A stretch of DNA of 64,000 bases from Qipengyuania marincola (GTDB taxonomy: Bacteria; Pseudomonadota; Alphaproteobacteria; Sphingomonadales; Sphingomonadaceae): contig NZ_JARULC010000002.1 of the NCBI RefSeq assembly GCF_029688625.1, positions 186,001 through 250,000 on the forward strand, given 5' to 3'. The notes under the pieces were generated by a model. It was not told where the DNA came from, did no database searches, and worked only from the letters and a program-made list of their open reading frames with translations. Each line of letters opens with the position of its first letter. Within the stretch, counting starts at the first letter, position 1. Positions 42,689-52,427 of this stretch are shown here, piece by piece. Position numbers and translations under genes: made by a program.

Positions 42689-45469
42689 TCAGCCATGCGC
42701 ACCGAATTCGTTAGCGATGCAGGTCGAGATGCGGAGGCAGAGGGAATAGGCATCGTCGATCGGATCGATGTAACGGGCGCGAATATCGGCGTAGCCCTCG
42801 CCCTGACCACGCGGGTATTCACCCGCTTCCTTCATGCTGAAGTCGTCCTTGCGCGGGAAGCTGACCGGATAGGCGCGCCGCAATTGCGCCAGCGCATCGT
42901 CGATGCGCAGCGAGAAGACCATTTCGAGCACATCGGTCCGGCTGATGTCATTGGCCCGGCTGAACGCGGGGACCGAAACCGCTTTCAGGAACATGTGCTG
43001 GAGCAGCGCGAGGCGCACCGCCTGCAGCACACCGATGATGCGCCGCACATTCTCGCGGTCAGGGTGCGGTTCGTGATCGGGCACCAGCGCGAAAAGGCGA
43101 TGCAATTTGAGCGCGTCGACCCGGAGCCGCGAAGCGAGACGGCGGAAGACGCCATTGCGATCGTCGGAAATGAGATACTCCGCGAGCGCCTCGCAAGCTT
43201 CGCCGAGATGATCCTCGGTCCCGCGATAGGGCCGGCTCGCCCAATAGGCGGAATTGAACAGCTCGCCATAGGCCGCCACGGTCTTGATGCTGGCCAGCGC
43301 GTTGGAGGCGCGGACCAACCGCATGATCTGTCGGCCGCGCGCGCTTTCGTTGAGCAGCGTCGCAACATCCTCGATATTGCTTTCCGCCGCGCTGCCGACC
43401 CCGGCGATGATATTCACCGGATAGCCGAGCTGCTGGAGGATCGCATTGTGCGGGATCGCGCGGATCTGGCGCAGGCTCATCTCGCGATCGGCGGAGAGGT
43501 CCGACTGGCGGCGCGATACACGGCTGCCGGTCTGGTTCAGCAGGCCAAGGCCGAAGGCGGTCACCGCGCGGCTGTAGGTGCGGCTTTCCAGGTGGTCGCG
43601 CTGATGCTCCTTGATTGCGCGATAGAAATCCAAGCTCAGATCGGTGCGACGGTAGAAGGGATCGGTCGGCACTTCCGCATCGGTATGGGCGGGCGTGTGC
43701 TCGACGATTTTGGTCAGCGTTGCCAGCGCCAGTTCGGGCGTTGCGAAAAACAGGTATCCGTCGCCACCCTGAAAGCTGGCCTCCGGCTCCAGCCGGATAC
43801 CGGCGCGCGCGAAACGCCGCTGCGACCAGGACGATAGCGGCCACTCGATGCGGTCCTCGAAGCTTGAGGGGTGTGCGCCGCGGCCCATGCCCTCGCCATG
43901 CGTATCGAAAATCAGCGCGGCGACATCGGTCAGCCCGTTGTTCTCCATTGCCTGTGACAGGCGGCCCTGCAGTCGCTCGATCGCGAGGCTTGCCGGGATC
44001 TGGCCGACGAAGCGCCCGGCATCGGAAAAGCCGGTCTGAATGGCTATCCGCCCGCGCCGTTTGGCGTATATGCGATACTCTTCCTCGGCCAGAAGTGCGT
44101 CGAGGAAGCGTCCGCCGTGCTCCAGAGCGGTCTCGGTCTCGAAAAGCGGCGAGACATCGACCTTGTCCTCGATCCCGAACAGCTTGGCGAAATAGAGCGC
44201 GGCGAGGACGGTCGCCGGCTGTTCGCATTCGGCCACCAACATGCGGATCGGCGCATCGGCGTCGATGTGCTTGAGGATTTGGGTCATCACGAGGAATTGC
44301 CGCACCGCGGTGGAGCTCTCGACCGCGAGGCTGGCAAAATTCGCGCTAGCGGGCTCCACATTGGCGATCAGCTCGCGCAGCGCGGCGAGCGCGCCGCGGC
44401 TGCCGAGGTCGATATCCGCCGCGTCGCCGAGCCGCGTGCGGATCGCGTTGTGCAATTGCTTGGCATTCACGCGGAAATGAATCCATCCCATGCCGAGCCC
44501 GTCGGCGCGCATGGCCGCGGTCAGCGTGCGCAGGGCGATCGCCTTTTCTGCGGTGGAAGAGGCAGCCTCGCCTTCCAGCTGGGCGATAATCTGACGCAGC
44601 GAAAGAAGCTTGTCCTCGCCGTCCTCGGTCAGCCGATTGGCAGCCGCCGACAAATCCCCCGCATCCGAAAGGTCGCCCGCAAATTCTTCGGAGCTGGCCC
44701 GTGTCCGCGTCGCCGCTTCGCGCAGCGTGGCCAGCAGATCGTGGTCCGCGTCGATCGATTCGAGCTGCTTTGCATAGCGGTCGAGCCGCTGCGCCTTTTC
44801 GGCCAGGCGGAAAGCTATGGAGGTGTACCATTTGATGTCGGTCCGCCCGTCCATGTCGTAACCGACCCAGGTAGCAAAGCGGAACGGTAGCGGGGTGAAG
44901 TCGAACCAGCGGCTCGACCATTTGTCATGCGCCGTCTTCAGCGCGTCGGCGACGATGCGATCCCGCGCATCCTGTGCATTGGCGATGGCCGACATAGCCC
45001 GCTCATGCTCATACCTTAGCGTGATATCGGGGCGCTCGCCGCTCTTGCCCGGCGCAATCCCGCCGCCGTGCGAGGCCGCTTGCGCCACCGCAGCAGACTG
45101 ATCCGGCGTCAGCAGGAAGGTCGGATGCGCGGTGAACACCGCATGCATATGCGGATGCTCCCAGAAATTGCGGAAGGCGTCGAATTCCCCATCCGCCGAG
45201 GTCTGCCGTTCAAGCCGTTCCTCGGCATCGTCGGGGATGGCGAGACAGCGTAGCCGTTCGGCCCGCGCATCGAGCGATTTCGCTTCAAGTTCCTCGATGA
45301 GCCTGGACAGGTCCTCGATGCCGATCTCATCGCGCTCCAGCCGGCGCGACAGGTCGAGCGACAGCTGGAAGACGGGATTGAATAGGGGGGTCAGAGCCGT
45401 CTGCCGGTGAAGCTCCTGCAATCTCTCGCTGAGGCCGGCGAGTGTGATAGCGAGCGTCTGGTCGGGCAT
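42689..45469 (-). CDS. ppc: Phosphoenolpyruvate carboxylase, divergent
   Basis: A 926-residue anaplerotic enzyme fixing bicarbonate onto PEP. The first signature reads VFTAHPTF (111-118), with the catalytic histidine at about 115, matching TAHPTE of PEPC. Other motifs are altered: GYDMDGRTDI for GGDRDGNP, TGFSDAGRF where GYSDSxKD is usual, and THGEGMGRGAHPSS for FHGRGGxxGRGG. The domain order and length fit PEPC, but the changes at glycine-rich and lysine/arginine positions make the activity worth testing. GGAGG lies seven bases before the ATG. Divergent from mtnP. Confidence 0.82.
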   Translation of the reverse strand: MPDQTLAITLAGLSERLQELHRQTALTPLFNPVFQLSLDLSRRLERDEIGIEDLSRLIEELEAKSLDARAERLRCLAIPDDAEERLERQTSADGEFDAFRNFWEHPHMHAVFTAHPTFLLTPDQSAAVAQAASHGGGIAPGKSGERPDITLRYEHERAMSAIANAQDARDRIVADALKTAHDKWSSRWFDFTPLPFRFATWVGYDMDGRTDIKWYTSIAFRLAEKAQRLDRYAKQLESIDADHDLLATLREAATRTRASSEEFAGDLSDAGDLSAAANRLTEDGEDKLLSLRQIIAQLEGEAASSTAEKAIALRTLTAAMRADGLGMGWIHFRVNAKQLHNAIRTRLGDAADIDLGSRGALAALRELIANVEPASANFASLAVESSTAVRQFLVMTQILKHIDADAPIRMLVAECEQPATVLAALYFAKLFGIEDKVDVSPLFETETALEHGGRFLDALLAEEEYRIYAKRRGRIAIQTGFSDAGRFVGQIPASLAIERLQGRLSQAMENNGLTDVAALIFDTHGEGMGRGAHPSSFEDRIEWPLSSWSQRRFARAGIRLEPEASFQGGDGYLFFATPELALATLTKIVEHTPAHTDAEVPTDPFYRRTDLSLDFYRAIKEHQRDHLESRTYSRAVTAFGLGLLNQTGSRVSRRQSDLSADREMSLRQIRAIPHNAILQQLGYPVNIIAGVGSAAESNIEDVATLLNESARGRQIMRLVRASNALASIKTVAAYGELFNSAYWASRPYRGTEDHLGEACEALAEYLISDDRNGVFRRLASRLRVDALKLHRLFALVPDHEPHPDRENVRRIIGVLQAVRLALLQHMFLKAVSVPAFSRANDISRTDVLEMVFSLRIDDALAQLRRAYPVSFPRKDDFSMKEAGEYPRGQGEGYADIRARYIDPIDDAYSLCLRISTCIANEFGAHG

Positions 45470-45628
45470 TCGGGCGTCCTCCGGCTGTAATCGTGATGTG
45501 TTCGGCGGGATTGCATCGGCCAAGTCAAGGCGCGCACGCTCCCGTCGTCCATGAATACGCATGCGACGCGCAGTGGTTGCAGCTAAGATTGCAAGGGGCT
45601 GGACAGCGCTGGTGCGAAGCTCCACCGA

Positions 45629-45642
45629 TGCATTGCAATGCA
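45629..45642. promoter_or_regulatory. Perfect 14-base palindrome upstream of mtnP
   Basis: TGCATTGCAATGCA is its own reverse complement and ends 18 bases before the mtnP ATG, within a 191-base divergent gap to ppc. TTGCA half-sites recur just upstream. It resembles binding sites of alphaproteobacterial Fur/Mur/Irr-type regulators in form only. Confidence 0.45.
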
Positions 45643-45660
45643 AACAGCGGGACGACAGGC

Positions 45661-46533
45661 ATGAGCGACTGGACCATCGGCATCATCGGGGGGTCGGGCC
45701 TTTATGCGATGGATGCGCTTGAGGATGCGCAGTGGATCGACATCAAATCCTCCTGGGGGCAACCGTCGGACGAAATCCTGTGCGGGACGATAGGGCACGT
45801 GCGCGTGCGCTTCCTGCCCCGGCATGGGCGGGGGCACCGGATTGCTCCCGGCTCGATCAACGCGCGGGCCAACATCGATGCACTCAAGCGCGCTGGCTGC
45901 ACCGATATCCTGGCGATCAGCGCGGTCGGATCGCTGTCGGACGAACTGCCGCCGGGTCATTTCGTGACGGTCGACCAGTTCATCGACAACACCAAGGGAC
46001 GCCCTTCGTCCTTCTATGACAGCGGGTTCGTCGCCCACGTCAGCATGGCCGAACCCGTTTGCGATCGGCTTTCGAAGCACGCGGCGAAGGCGGTTGCCAA
46101 GGCGGGAGGCACCTGCAGCGAGGGCGCGACCTACCTTGCGATGGAAGGGCCGCAGTTTTCGAGCCGGGCCGAAAGCAAGCTCTACCGACACTGGGGGGCC
46201 GAGGTGATCGGCATGACCGGCATGCCCGAGGCAAAGCTCGCCCGGGAGGCCGAACTGCCTTACGCGCTCCTCGCCATGGTCACCGATTACGACAGCTGGC
46301 GCGACGACGCCGCAAGCGTCGATGTCGGTGAGATCATCGAGCAGATGAACGCCAATTCCGCACTGGCCCGCAAGACGGTCGAGGCATTCTGCAAGGGCTT
46401 GCCGAAGAAGCGTACGCCTTCGCCCATCGACCACGCGCTGAACGATGCGGTCCTGACTGCGCCCGAACATCACGACAAGGCGCTGCTGGCGAAGCTCGAC
46501 GCTGTTGCGGGGCGCTTGCTGCGACAGGCATGA
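45661..46533 (+). CDS. mtnP: S-methyl-5'-thioadenosine phosphorylase
   Basis: Phosphorolytic enzyme of methylthioadenosine salvage, releasing adenine and 5-methylthioribose-1-phosphate. The 290-residue protein shows the phosphate-binding GGSGLY at about 10-15, LPRHGRGH near 54, the purine-binding EGPQFSSRAESK region and GMTGMPEAKLARE near 188, then VTDYD. Length and motifs are canonical. GlpD follows after seven bases. The palindrome upstream may regulate it. Confidence 0.93.
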   Translation: MSDWTIGIIGGSGLYAMDALEDAQWIDIKSSWGQPSDEILCGTIGHVRVRFLPRHGRGHRIAPGSINARANIDALKRAGCTDILAISAVGSLSDELPPGHFVTVDQFIDNTKGRPSSFYDSGFVAHVSMAEPVCDRLSKHAAKAVAKAGGTCSEGATYLAMEGPQFSSRAESKLYRHWGAEVIGMTGMPEAKLAREAELPYALLAMVTDYDSWRDDAASVDVGEIIEQMNANSALARKTVEAFCKGLPKKRTPSPIDHALNDAVLTAPEHHDKALLAKLDAVAGRLLRQA

Positions 46534-46540
46534 GGATGGG

Positions 46541-48049
46541 ATGAGCGACCATTTCGACCTTCTCGTGGTCGGCGGCGGCATCAATGGTGTTGGCATCGCC
46601 CGCGATGCGGCAGGGCGCGGTCTCAGCGTGTTGCTTGTCGAGAAGGACGACCTGGCTTCGCACACGTCATCCGCCAGCACGAAGCTGGTGCACGGGGGCC
46701 TGCGCTATCTCGAAATGTACGAGTTCAGGCTGGTCGCGGAATCGCTGCGCGAACGCGAAGTGCTGCTCCGTGCCGCGCCGCATATCATCTGGCCGCTGCG
46801 CTTTGTCATGCCGCATGAACCGAGCATGCGGCCCAAGTGGATGCTGCGCGCCGGCCTGTTCCTTTATGATCGCATCGGCGGTGCGATGAGCCTGCCGGGC
46901 AGCAAGGCAATCGACCTGACGATCCCGCCGCATCGCGGGGTGTTGCAGGACCGGCTCAGGAAGGGCTTCGAATATTCGGACTGCTGGGTCGAGGATTCTC
47001 GCCTGGTGGTGCTGTGCGCGATGGATGCCGAGGCGCGCGGAGCAAAGATTCTGTGCCGCACCCGATGCGAACAACTGGAACGGCAGGCGGACAGTTGGAC
47101 TGCGACGCTGCATGACGCGGCAGGCGAGCGGCGCGTTTCCGCAAAGGCCGTCGTCAACGCCGCCGGTCCCTTCGTCGACAATGTCGCGAAACAGGCGCTG
47201 GGCGCCGGGACGCCGTCGCATCTGCGGCTCGTGAAGGGCAGCCATATCATCGTTTCGCGCCGCTTTCCGGGCGATCACGCCTACATCTTCCAGCAGCCCG
47301 ACAAGCGCATCGTCTTCGCCATTCCCTACGAGCGCGACTTCACTCTCATCGGGACGACGGACCTTCTCTACGACGGCGATCTCGATCGGGTACGGATATC
47401 GGAGGAGGAGATCGATTATCTATGCGCCGCCGCATCGCGCTATTTCCTCAGCCGCGTCACGCGCGAGGAAATTGCCTCGAGCTATGCCGGGGTGAGGCCG
47501 CTCTACGAGGACAATGCCGCGAGCAACAGTACAGTAACGCGAGACTACGTGTTCGAGCTGGAGGCGGATGGCGGCGCGCCGATCCTGTCGGTCTATGGCG
47601 GCAAGATCACGACGTTCCGCAAGCTCGCCGAACATGCTCTAGCGAACCTCGGCAAGGCGATGGAGATGCCCGGCGAAGCCTGGACCCGGCACGCCGTGCT
47701 CCCCGGCGGCGAATTTGCCGATGGCGACTTCGCGCGCTTCCTGTGGGAGGCGAGCGAACAATATGAATTCGCTCCTCCGGAAATGCTTTTGCGCCTTGCC
47801 CGTGCTTACGGCACCCGGCTGGCCGAAATCCTCGAGGGTGCAAAGGGGCTGGCCGATCTCGGCGAATGTCTCGGCGGCGACCTCTACGAGGCCGAGCTGC
47901 GCTATCTGGTGAAGCGGGAGTATGCCTGCACGGGAGAAGACGTGCTGTGGCGGCGCAGCAAGCTCGGCCTGCATCTACCGGCCGATGCCCAACGCCGGGT
48001 GGCCGATTGGATGGATGCGCACGCGCCCCATTCTCCCGACTTCGCTTGA
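46541..48049 (+). CDS. glpD: Glycerol-3-phosphate dehydrogenase (FAD-dependent)
   Basis: Membrane-bound flavoenzyme oxidising glycerol-3-phosphate to dihydroxyacetone phosphate and passing electrons to quinone. The 502-residue protein opens with the FAD-binding VVGGGINGVGIARDAAGRGL, has SSASTKLVHGGLRYLE typical of aerobic GlpD and the C-terminal four-helix domain with VWRRSKLGL. Start MSDHFD with a purine-rich GAGGATGGG immediately upstream. Located in a plus-strand run mtnP-glpD-putA that looks cotranscribed. Confidence 0.95.
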   Translation: MSDHFDLLVVGGGINGVGIARDAAGRGLSVLLVEKDDLASHTSSASTKLVHGGLRYLEMYEFRLVAESLREREVLLRAAPHIIWPLRFVMPHEPSMRPKWMLRAGLFLYDRIGGAMSLPGSKAIDLTIPPHRGVLQDRLRKGFEYSDCWVEDSRLVVLCAMDAEARGAKILCRTRCEQLERQADSWTATLHDAAGERRVSAKAVVNAAGPFVDNVAKQALGAGTPSHLRLVKGSHIIVSRRFPGDHAYIFQQPDKRIVFAIPYERDFTLIGTTDLLYDGDLDRVRISEEEIDYLCAAASRYFLSRVTREEIASSYAGVRPLYEDNAASNSTVTRDYVFELEADGGAPILSVYGGKITTFRKLAEHALANLGKAMEMPGEAWTRHAVLPGGEFADGDFARFLWEASEQYEFAPPEMLLRLARAYGTRLAEILEGAKGLADLGECLGGDLYEAELRYLVKREYACTGEDVLWRRSKLGLHLPADAQRRVADWMDAHAPHSPDFA

Positions 48050-48105
48050 AAGCGGCACGGTGCGGGTCCAAGTGGGCCGCCTGAGCAATCAAGCAAGCGA
48101 GTCGA

Positions 48106-51100
48106 ATGGCCCTGAAAGATCCGAGTCCACAGCCCATCTCCCGTCAGGACGTGCGCAAAGCCTATCGCGCCGAGGAAAATGCCTGTGTTGCCGAGCGTAT
48201 CGCCGAAGCAGCCCGCGCATCCGAGCGCCATGAAGAGTCTGCCGCGATCGCGGTCCGGCTGATCGAGGATGCACGACGGCGCAAGGCATCCGGGATCGAC
48301 GCCTTCCTTCATCAATACGGGCTGGATACGGAAGAGGGCGTCGCGTTGATGTGCCTCGCCGAGGCACTTTTGCGCGTTCCCGATGCGGCGACCGCCGATG
48401 CGCTGATCCGCGACAAGATCGGTGACATCGACTGGGCCGAACATTTGGGCGAAAGCTCCTCGACCTTCGTCAATGCGGCGACCTTCTCACTGATGCTGAC
48501 CGGTGAAGTGCTCGAGCGGCCCGAAGAAGCGCAGAAGGGGATGCGCCGCACGCTCAAGAGCGCGGTAAACCGGCTCGGCGAGCCTGTCATTCGCACGGCG
48601 ACCCTTCAGGCCATGCGCATTCTGGGCGGGCAGTTCGTTTACGGGCGGACCATCGAAGAGGCATTGAAACGCGCCGCGCCCGAACGGGCCAAAGGCCTGA
48701 CGCACAGCTTCGACATGCTCGGCGAAGGTGCGATGACCTATGCCGATGCAGAGCGCTATCGCGTGAACTACGCAAAGGCGATCGAACGCCTCGCCCGCGA
48801 GGCGACCGGCGACATGACGACGTCGCCCGGTATCTCGGTCAAGCTTTCCGCTCTGCACCCGAAATATACCTATCTCCATGCCGACCGGGCGATTGGCGAC
48901 CTCCTGCCGATACTGCGCGATCTCGCGGCGCAGGCGCGCGACGCCAATATCCATTTCACTATCGATGCCGAGGAGGCCGAGCGCCTCGAGCTGTCGATGG
49001 ACATCATCGAGGCGCTGGCGCGCGACGATGATCTCTTCGTGCGACCCGATGGCCGCCGCTGGGAAGGCTTCGGCCTTGCCATCCAGGCCTATCAGAAGCG
49101 CGGTGTTCCGCTGTGCGACTGGGTAGCGCGGCTGGCGCGCAAGCACGACCGGCGGTTCTTCGTCCGACTGGTCAAGGGTGCCTATTGGGACACCGAGATC
49201 AAGCTTGCCCATGTCGGCGGTCTGACCGATTTTCCGGTCTTCACACGCAAGCTGGCGACCGATGTGAGCTACCTCGCCTGCGCGGAAAAGCTTCTGGCGG
49301 CGAATGATGCGATCTATCCCGCCTTCGCGACGCACAATGCCTATACGATCGGCGTGATCAAGGCGCTGGGCGAAAGCCGCTCCTACGAGTTTCAGCGCCT
49401 CCACGGCATGGGCGAGGATGTCTACGGCGCCTTGGCCCAGATGGAAGGCAATCGCAGGACCAACGTGCGCATCTATGCGCCGACAGGGACGCACAAGGAT
49501 CTGCTCGCCTATCTCGTCCGGCGCCTGCTGGAAAACGGGGCCAACAGCTCGTTCGTCAATCGCATGGCAGACGCCGAAGTACCTGCCGAAGAGCTTGCGA
49601 CCGATCCGGTGGCCGAGCTCGCGGCGATGGAGCCCTATCGCAATCCGGCCATTCCCCTTCCCAAGGATATTTTTCCGGGTCGGCGCAATTCGGCAGGGAT
49701 CGACCTGTCGGATCCTCTGGTGCTGGAGCCCCTGCAGCGCAGGCTCGCGGATCTAGACAGTCGCCATTGGGTTGCGGAGCCGACCTTCCGCTCCAGCGCG
49801 GAAGGCGAAGTGGCACCGATCAACAAGCCGCACGACCTTACTGCCGAAGTCGGCACGCGCCGCGATGCGCTCGATTTCGAAGTCGAGGAAGCGATCACCC
49901 GCGCCGAAGCGATCCAGCCGGGCTGGAATGCGCTTGGCGGCGAGAAGCGCGCGCTTCTGCTCGAAGCTGCGGCCGATCTGTTCGAAGAGCACACAGACGA
50001 ATTCCTTTCGCTGTGCCAGCGCGAAGCCGGAAAGACGCTGCTCGATGCAGTGCTCGAACTGCGCGAAGCGGTCGATTTCCTGCGCTTTTATGCGATTGAG
50101 GCGCGCCGCCAGTTTACTTCGCCCATGCCCCTGCCCGGTCCCACGGGCGAGGAGAACCGCCTGACGCTGAACGGCCGCGGCGTATTCGCCTGTATCAGCC
50201 CGTGGAATTTCCCGCTGGCGATCTTCATCGGCACTCCCGCCGCCGCCCTGGCTGCGGGCAACACGGTGGTCGCCAAGCCTGCCGAACAGACGCCGCTCAT
50301 CGCCGCGCTGGCCGTGCGCCTGTGCCACGAGGCCGGCATTCCCGAAGAGGCTTTCCAGCTGCTGCCCGGTGCGGGCGAGGTGGGCGAGCTCATCACCTCG
50401 GATCCGCGCATAGCGGGCGTCGCCTTCACCGGATCGACGCAGACCGCACAGGCTATCAACCGCAGTCTTGCCGCGCGCGACGGGCCGATCGCCACGCTGA
50501 TCGCCGAAACTGGCGGACAGAACGCGATGATTGTCGATTCGACCGCGCTGCCCGAGCAGGTCACACGCGATGTCGTGGCCTCCGCTTTCCAAAGCGCGGG
50601 CCAGCGATGCTCGGCTCTGCGCGTCCTCTACATCCAGGACGATGTCTACGACGAGATGCTGCGGATGATCCGCGGCGGGTTCGAGGCGCTGCAGATCGGC
50701 AATCCCGAACATCTTGCCACCGACGTCGGCCCGGTGATCGATCCCGATGCCAAGGCCGCCCTGGAACGCCACGTCGCGCGTCGCAAGAAGGGCAGCGCGC
50801 AGGTCTGGCGCCGTCGCCTGCACCGCGGCGCGTCGGCCGGCTGCTTCGTCGCGCCTACGATCGTCGAGCTCGATTCGATCCTCGACCTCAAGCGCGAGAA
50901 CTTCGGCCCAATCCTGCATGTCGTGCGCTACAAGGCAAGCGACCTCGCCCGAGTGGTCGAGGACATCAACGCGACCGGATATGGCCTGACGCTGGGGCTG
51001 CACAGCCGCAATGACGACACCCGCGCCTTCGTGGAAAAGCGCGCGCGCGTGGGCAATTTCTACGTCAATCGCAACCAGATCGGCGCGGTCGTGGAAAGCC

Positions 51101-51240
51101 AGCCTTTCGGTGGCGAGGGCCTTTCCGGCACCGGGCCCAAGGCCGGCGGTCCGCATTATGTCGCCCGCTTCGCAACCGAGCGCGTGGTCTGCATCGATAC
51201 GACCGCTGCGGGAGGCAATGCGACGCTGCTGGCAAGCTGA
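48106..51240 (+). CDS. putA: Bifunctional proline dehydrogenase/delta-1-pyrroline-5-carboxylate dehydrogenase
   Basis: Catalyses both steps from proline to glutamate. The 1044-residue protein has a helical arm (about 1-140), the FAD-dependent PRODH barrel (about 150-470; active segments KGAYWDTEIK and the RRLLENGANSSFVN helix), a linker and the aldehyde dehydrogenase domain (about 560-1030) with ETGGQNA and the cysteine in SAGQRCSALR. It lacks an N-terminal ribbon-helix-helix DNA-binding domain, so unlike E. coli PutA it should not repress its own gene. It follows glpD after 56 bases. Confidence 0.95.
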   Translation: MALKDPSPQPISRQDVRKAYRAEENACVAERIAEAARASERHEESAAIAVRLIEDARRRKASGIDAFLHQYGLDTEEGVALMCLAEALLRVPDAATADALIRDKIGDIDWAEHLGESSSTFVNAATFSLMLTGEVLERPEEAQKGMRRTLKSAVNRLGEPVIRTATLQAMRILGGQFVYGRTIEEALKRAAPERAKGLTHSFDMLGEGAMTYADAERYRVNYAKAIERLAREATGDMTTSPGISVKLSALHPKYTYLHADRAIGDLLPILRDLAAQARDANIHFTIDAEEAERLELSMDIIEALARDDDLFVRPDGRRWEGFGLAIQAYQKRGVPLCDWVARLARKHDRRFFVRLVKGAYWDTEIKLAHVGGLTDFPVFTRKLATDVSYLACAEKLLAANDAIYPAFATHNAYTIGVIKALGESRSYEFQRLHGMGEDVYGALAQMEGNRRTNVRIYAPTGTHKDLLAYLVRRLLENGANSSFVNRMADAEVPAEELATDPVAELAAMEPYRNPAIPLPKDIFPGRRNSAGIDLSDPLVLEPLQRRLADLDSRHWVAEPTFRSSAEGEVAPINKPHDLTAEVGTRRDALDFEVEEAITRAEAIQPGWNALGGEKRALLLEAAADLFEEHTDEFLSLCQREAGKTLLDAVLELREAVDFLRFYAIEARRQFTSPMPLPGPTGEENRLTLNGRGVFACISPWNFPLAIFIGTPAAALAAGNTVVAKPAEQTPLIAALAVRLCHEAGIPEEAFQLLPGAGEVGELITSDPRIAGVAFTGSTQTAQAINRSLAARDGPIATLIAETGGQNAMIVDSTALPEQVTRDVVASAFQSAGQRCSALRVLYIQDDVYDEMLRMIRGGFEALQIGNPEHLATDVGPVIDPDAKAALERHVARRKKGSAQVWRRRLHRGASAGCFVAPTIVELDSILDLKRENFGPILHVVRYKASDLARVVEDINATGYGLTLGLHSRNDDTRAFVEKRARVGNFYVNRNQIGAVVESQPFGGEGLSGTGPKAGGPHYVARFATERVVCIDTTAAGGNATLLAS

Positions 51241-51269
51241 TCCGAGAAGGCTCTTCAATTGCGCAGGCC

Positions 51270-51812
51270 ATGAGTTATAAAACGCCCATGGTCGCACTGC
51301 TCCGCATTCTAATCGCAGCCCTCGTTCTGGCATGGGCACCGGCCGCGCGTGCCGATGTCCGGCTGAGTTTTCACAGCTTCAATGGATCGGTGCTTGTCGG
51401 GCGATATCCGCACACCTTCATCTCGCTTGAAGGCGAACTCGACGACGGTACGGCGATCAAGGAGAATTACGGCTTCTCCGCCAAGAACATAAGCCCGGCG
51501 ATCCTGACCGGGCCGGTCAGGCACATCATCATGACCGAAAAGGAGAAATGGCTGGAGAAGACCAATCGCCATTTCACCGTGACGATCGACGATGCGCAAT
51601 ACTGGCGTGTGCGCGAGGAAGTTTCGCGCTGGCGCAACGCGCCAGGCAAGTTCTACGACCTAGACAAGCGCAACTGCATCCACTTCGTCGGCGCAATCGC
51701 GCAGATCATCGGAGCCAAGGTCGACTATCCGGACGATCTGATGCGCAAGCCCCGCGGCTGGCTGAACCGGATCGTCCAGCGCAATCCGCAACTCGCCGGC
51801 CGCACGTTCTAA
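51270..51812 (+). CDS. Secreted protein with papain-like (permuted NlpC/P60-type) fold signs
   Basis: A 180-residue exported protein (signal peptide to about AARA at 28). The mature part has a histidine in YPHTFISLEG (H48) and a later NCIHFV with cysteine C136; the order H before C matches the circularly permuted NlpC/P60 (YiiX-like) arrangement, reading FYDLDKRNCIHFV as the catalytic helix start. This is inference from two short motifs, so peptidase activity is not shown. A second ATG six codons in (MVALLRI) is also a possible start. No close operon partners. Confidence 0.6.
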   Translation: MSYKTPMVALLRILIAALVLAWAPAARADVRLSFHSFNGSVLVGRYPHTFISLEGELDDGTAIKENYGFSAKNISPAILTGPVRHIIMTEKEKWLEKTNRHFTVTIDDAQYWRVREEVSRWRNAPGKFYDLDKRNCIHFVGAIAQIIGAKVDYPDDLMRKPRGWLNRIVQRNPQLAGRTF

Positions 51813-51872
51813 GCAGCGGATAAGATTACCACCCCGCTTGCCGTTGCGACGCGCCTCGGGAATCGTCATCGC

Positions 51873-52427
51873 ATGGCGATTCTTTCGGACAAGTGGATCC
51901 GCGACAAGGCGACGAACGAGGGCATGATCGAGCCTTTCGTCGAGGCGCAGCGGCGCGAGGGGTGCATCTCCTATGGCCTCTCCAGCTTCGGTTACGATGC
52001 GCGGGTGGCACCGGAATTCAAGATCTTCACCAATGTCGACAGCGCGGTGGTCGATCCCAAGGATTTCGCGAGCAACAGCTTCGTTGATCGCGAGACTGAC
52101 GTCTGCATCATCCCGCCGAACAGCTTCGCCCTTGCGCGGACGGTCGAGTATTTCCGCATTCCGGAAGACGTGCTGGTGATCTGCCTCGGCAAGAGCACTT
52201 ACGCGCGCTGCGGGATCATTGTGAACGTCACGCCGCTGGAGCCGGGGTGGGAAGGCCATGTGACGCTGGAGTTTTCGAACACCACGCCCTTGCCCGCGAA
52301 GATCTATGCCAATGAGGGTGCGTGCCAGTTCCTGTTCCTGCAGGGCAACGAGCGGCCCGAAGTTACCTATGCGGATCGCGCGGGCAAATACATGGGCCAG
52401 CGCGGAGTGACCCTGCCGAGGCTTTGA
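51873..52427 (+). CDS. dcd: dCTP deaminase
   Basis: Trimeric enzyme deaminating dCTP to dUTP, the main dUMP source in many bacteria. The 184-residue protein has GKSTYARCG at 106-114, with serine and arginine (S108, R112) equivalent to E. coli S111/R115, and the catalytic glutamate in [11 protein letters not shown] (about 133). Length fits the family. Immediately after its stop lies a hairpin that contains the ribosome binding site of the next gene. Confidence 0.95.
   Translation: MAILSDKWIRDKATNEGMIEPFVEAQRREGCISYGLSSFGYDARVAPEFKIFTNVDSAVVDPKDFASNSFVDRETDVCIIPPNSFALARTVEYFRIPEDVLVICLGKSTYARCGIIVNVTPLEPGWEGHVTLEFSNTTPLPAKIYANEGACQFLFLQGNERPEVTYADRAGKYMGQRGVTLPRL

Noticed and set aside
45470-45660. 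SAM-type riboswitch upstream of mtnP
   Set aside because: The gap contains a palindrome but no conserved aptamer cores could be traced by eye.
49753-51339. 528-codon minus-strand frame inside putA
   Set aside because: Antisense to the conserved ALDH domain; low-complexity and charge patterns typical of shadow frames.
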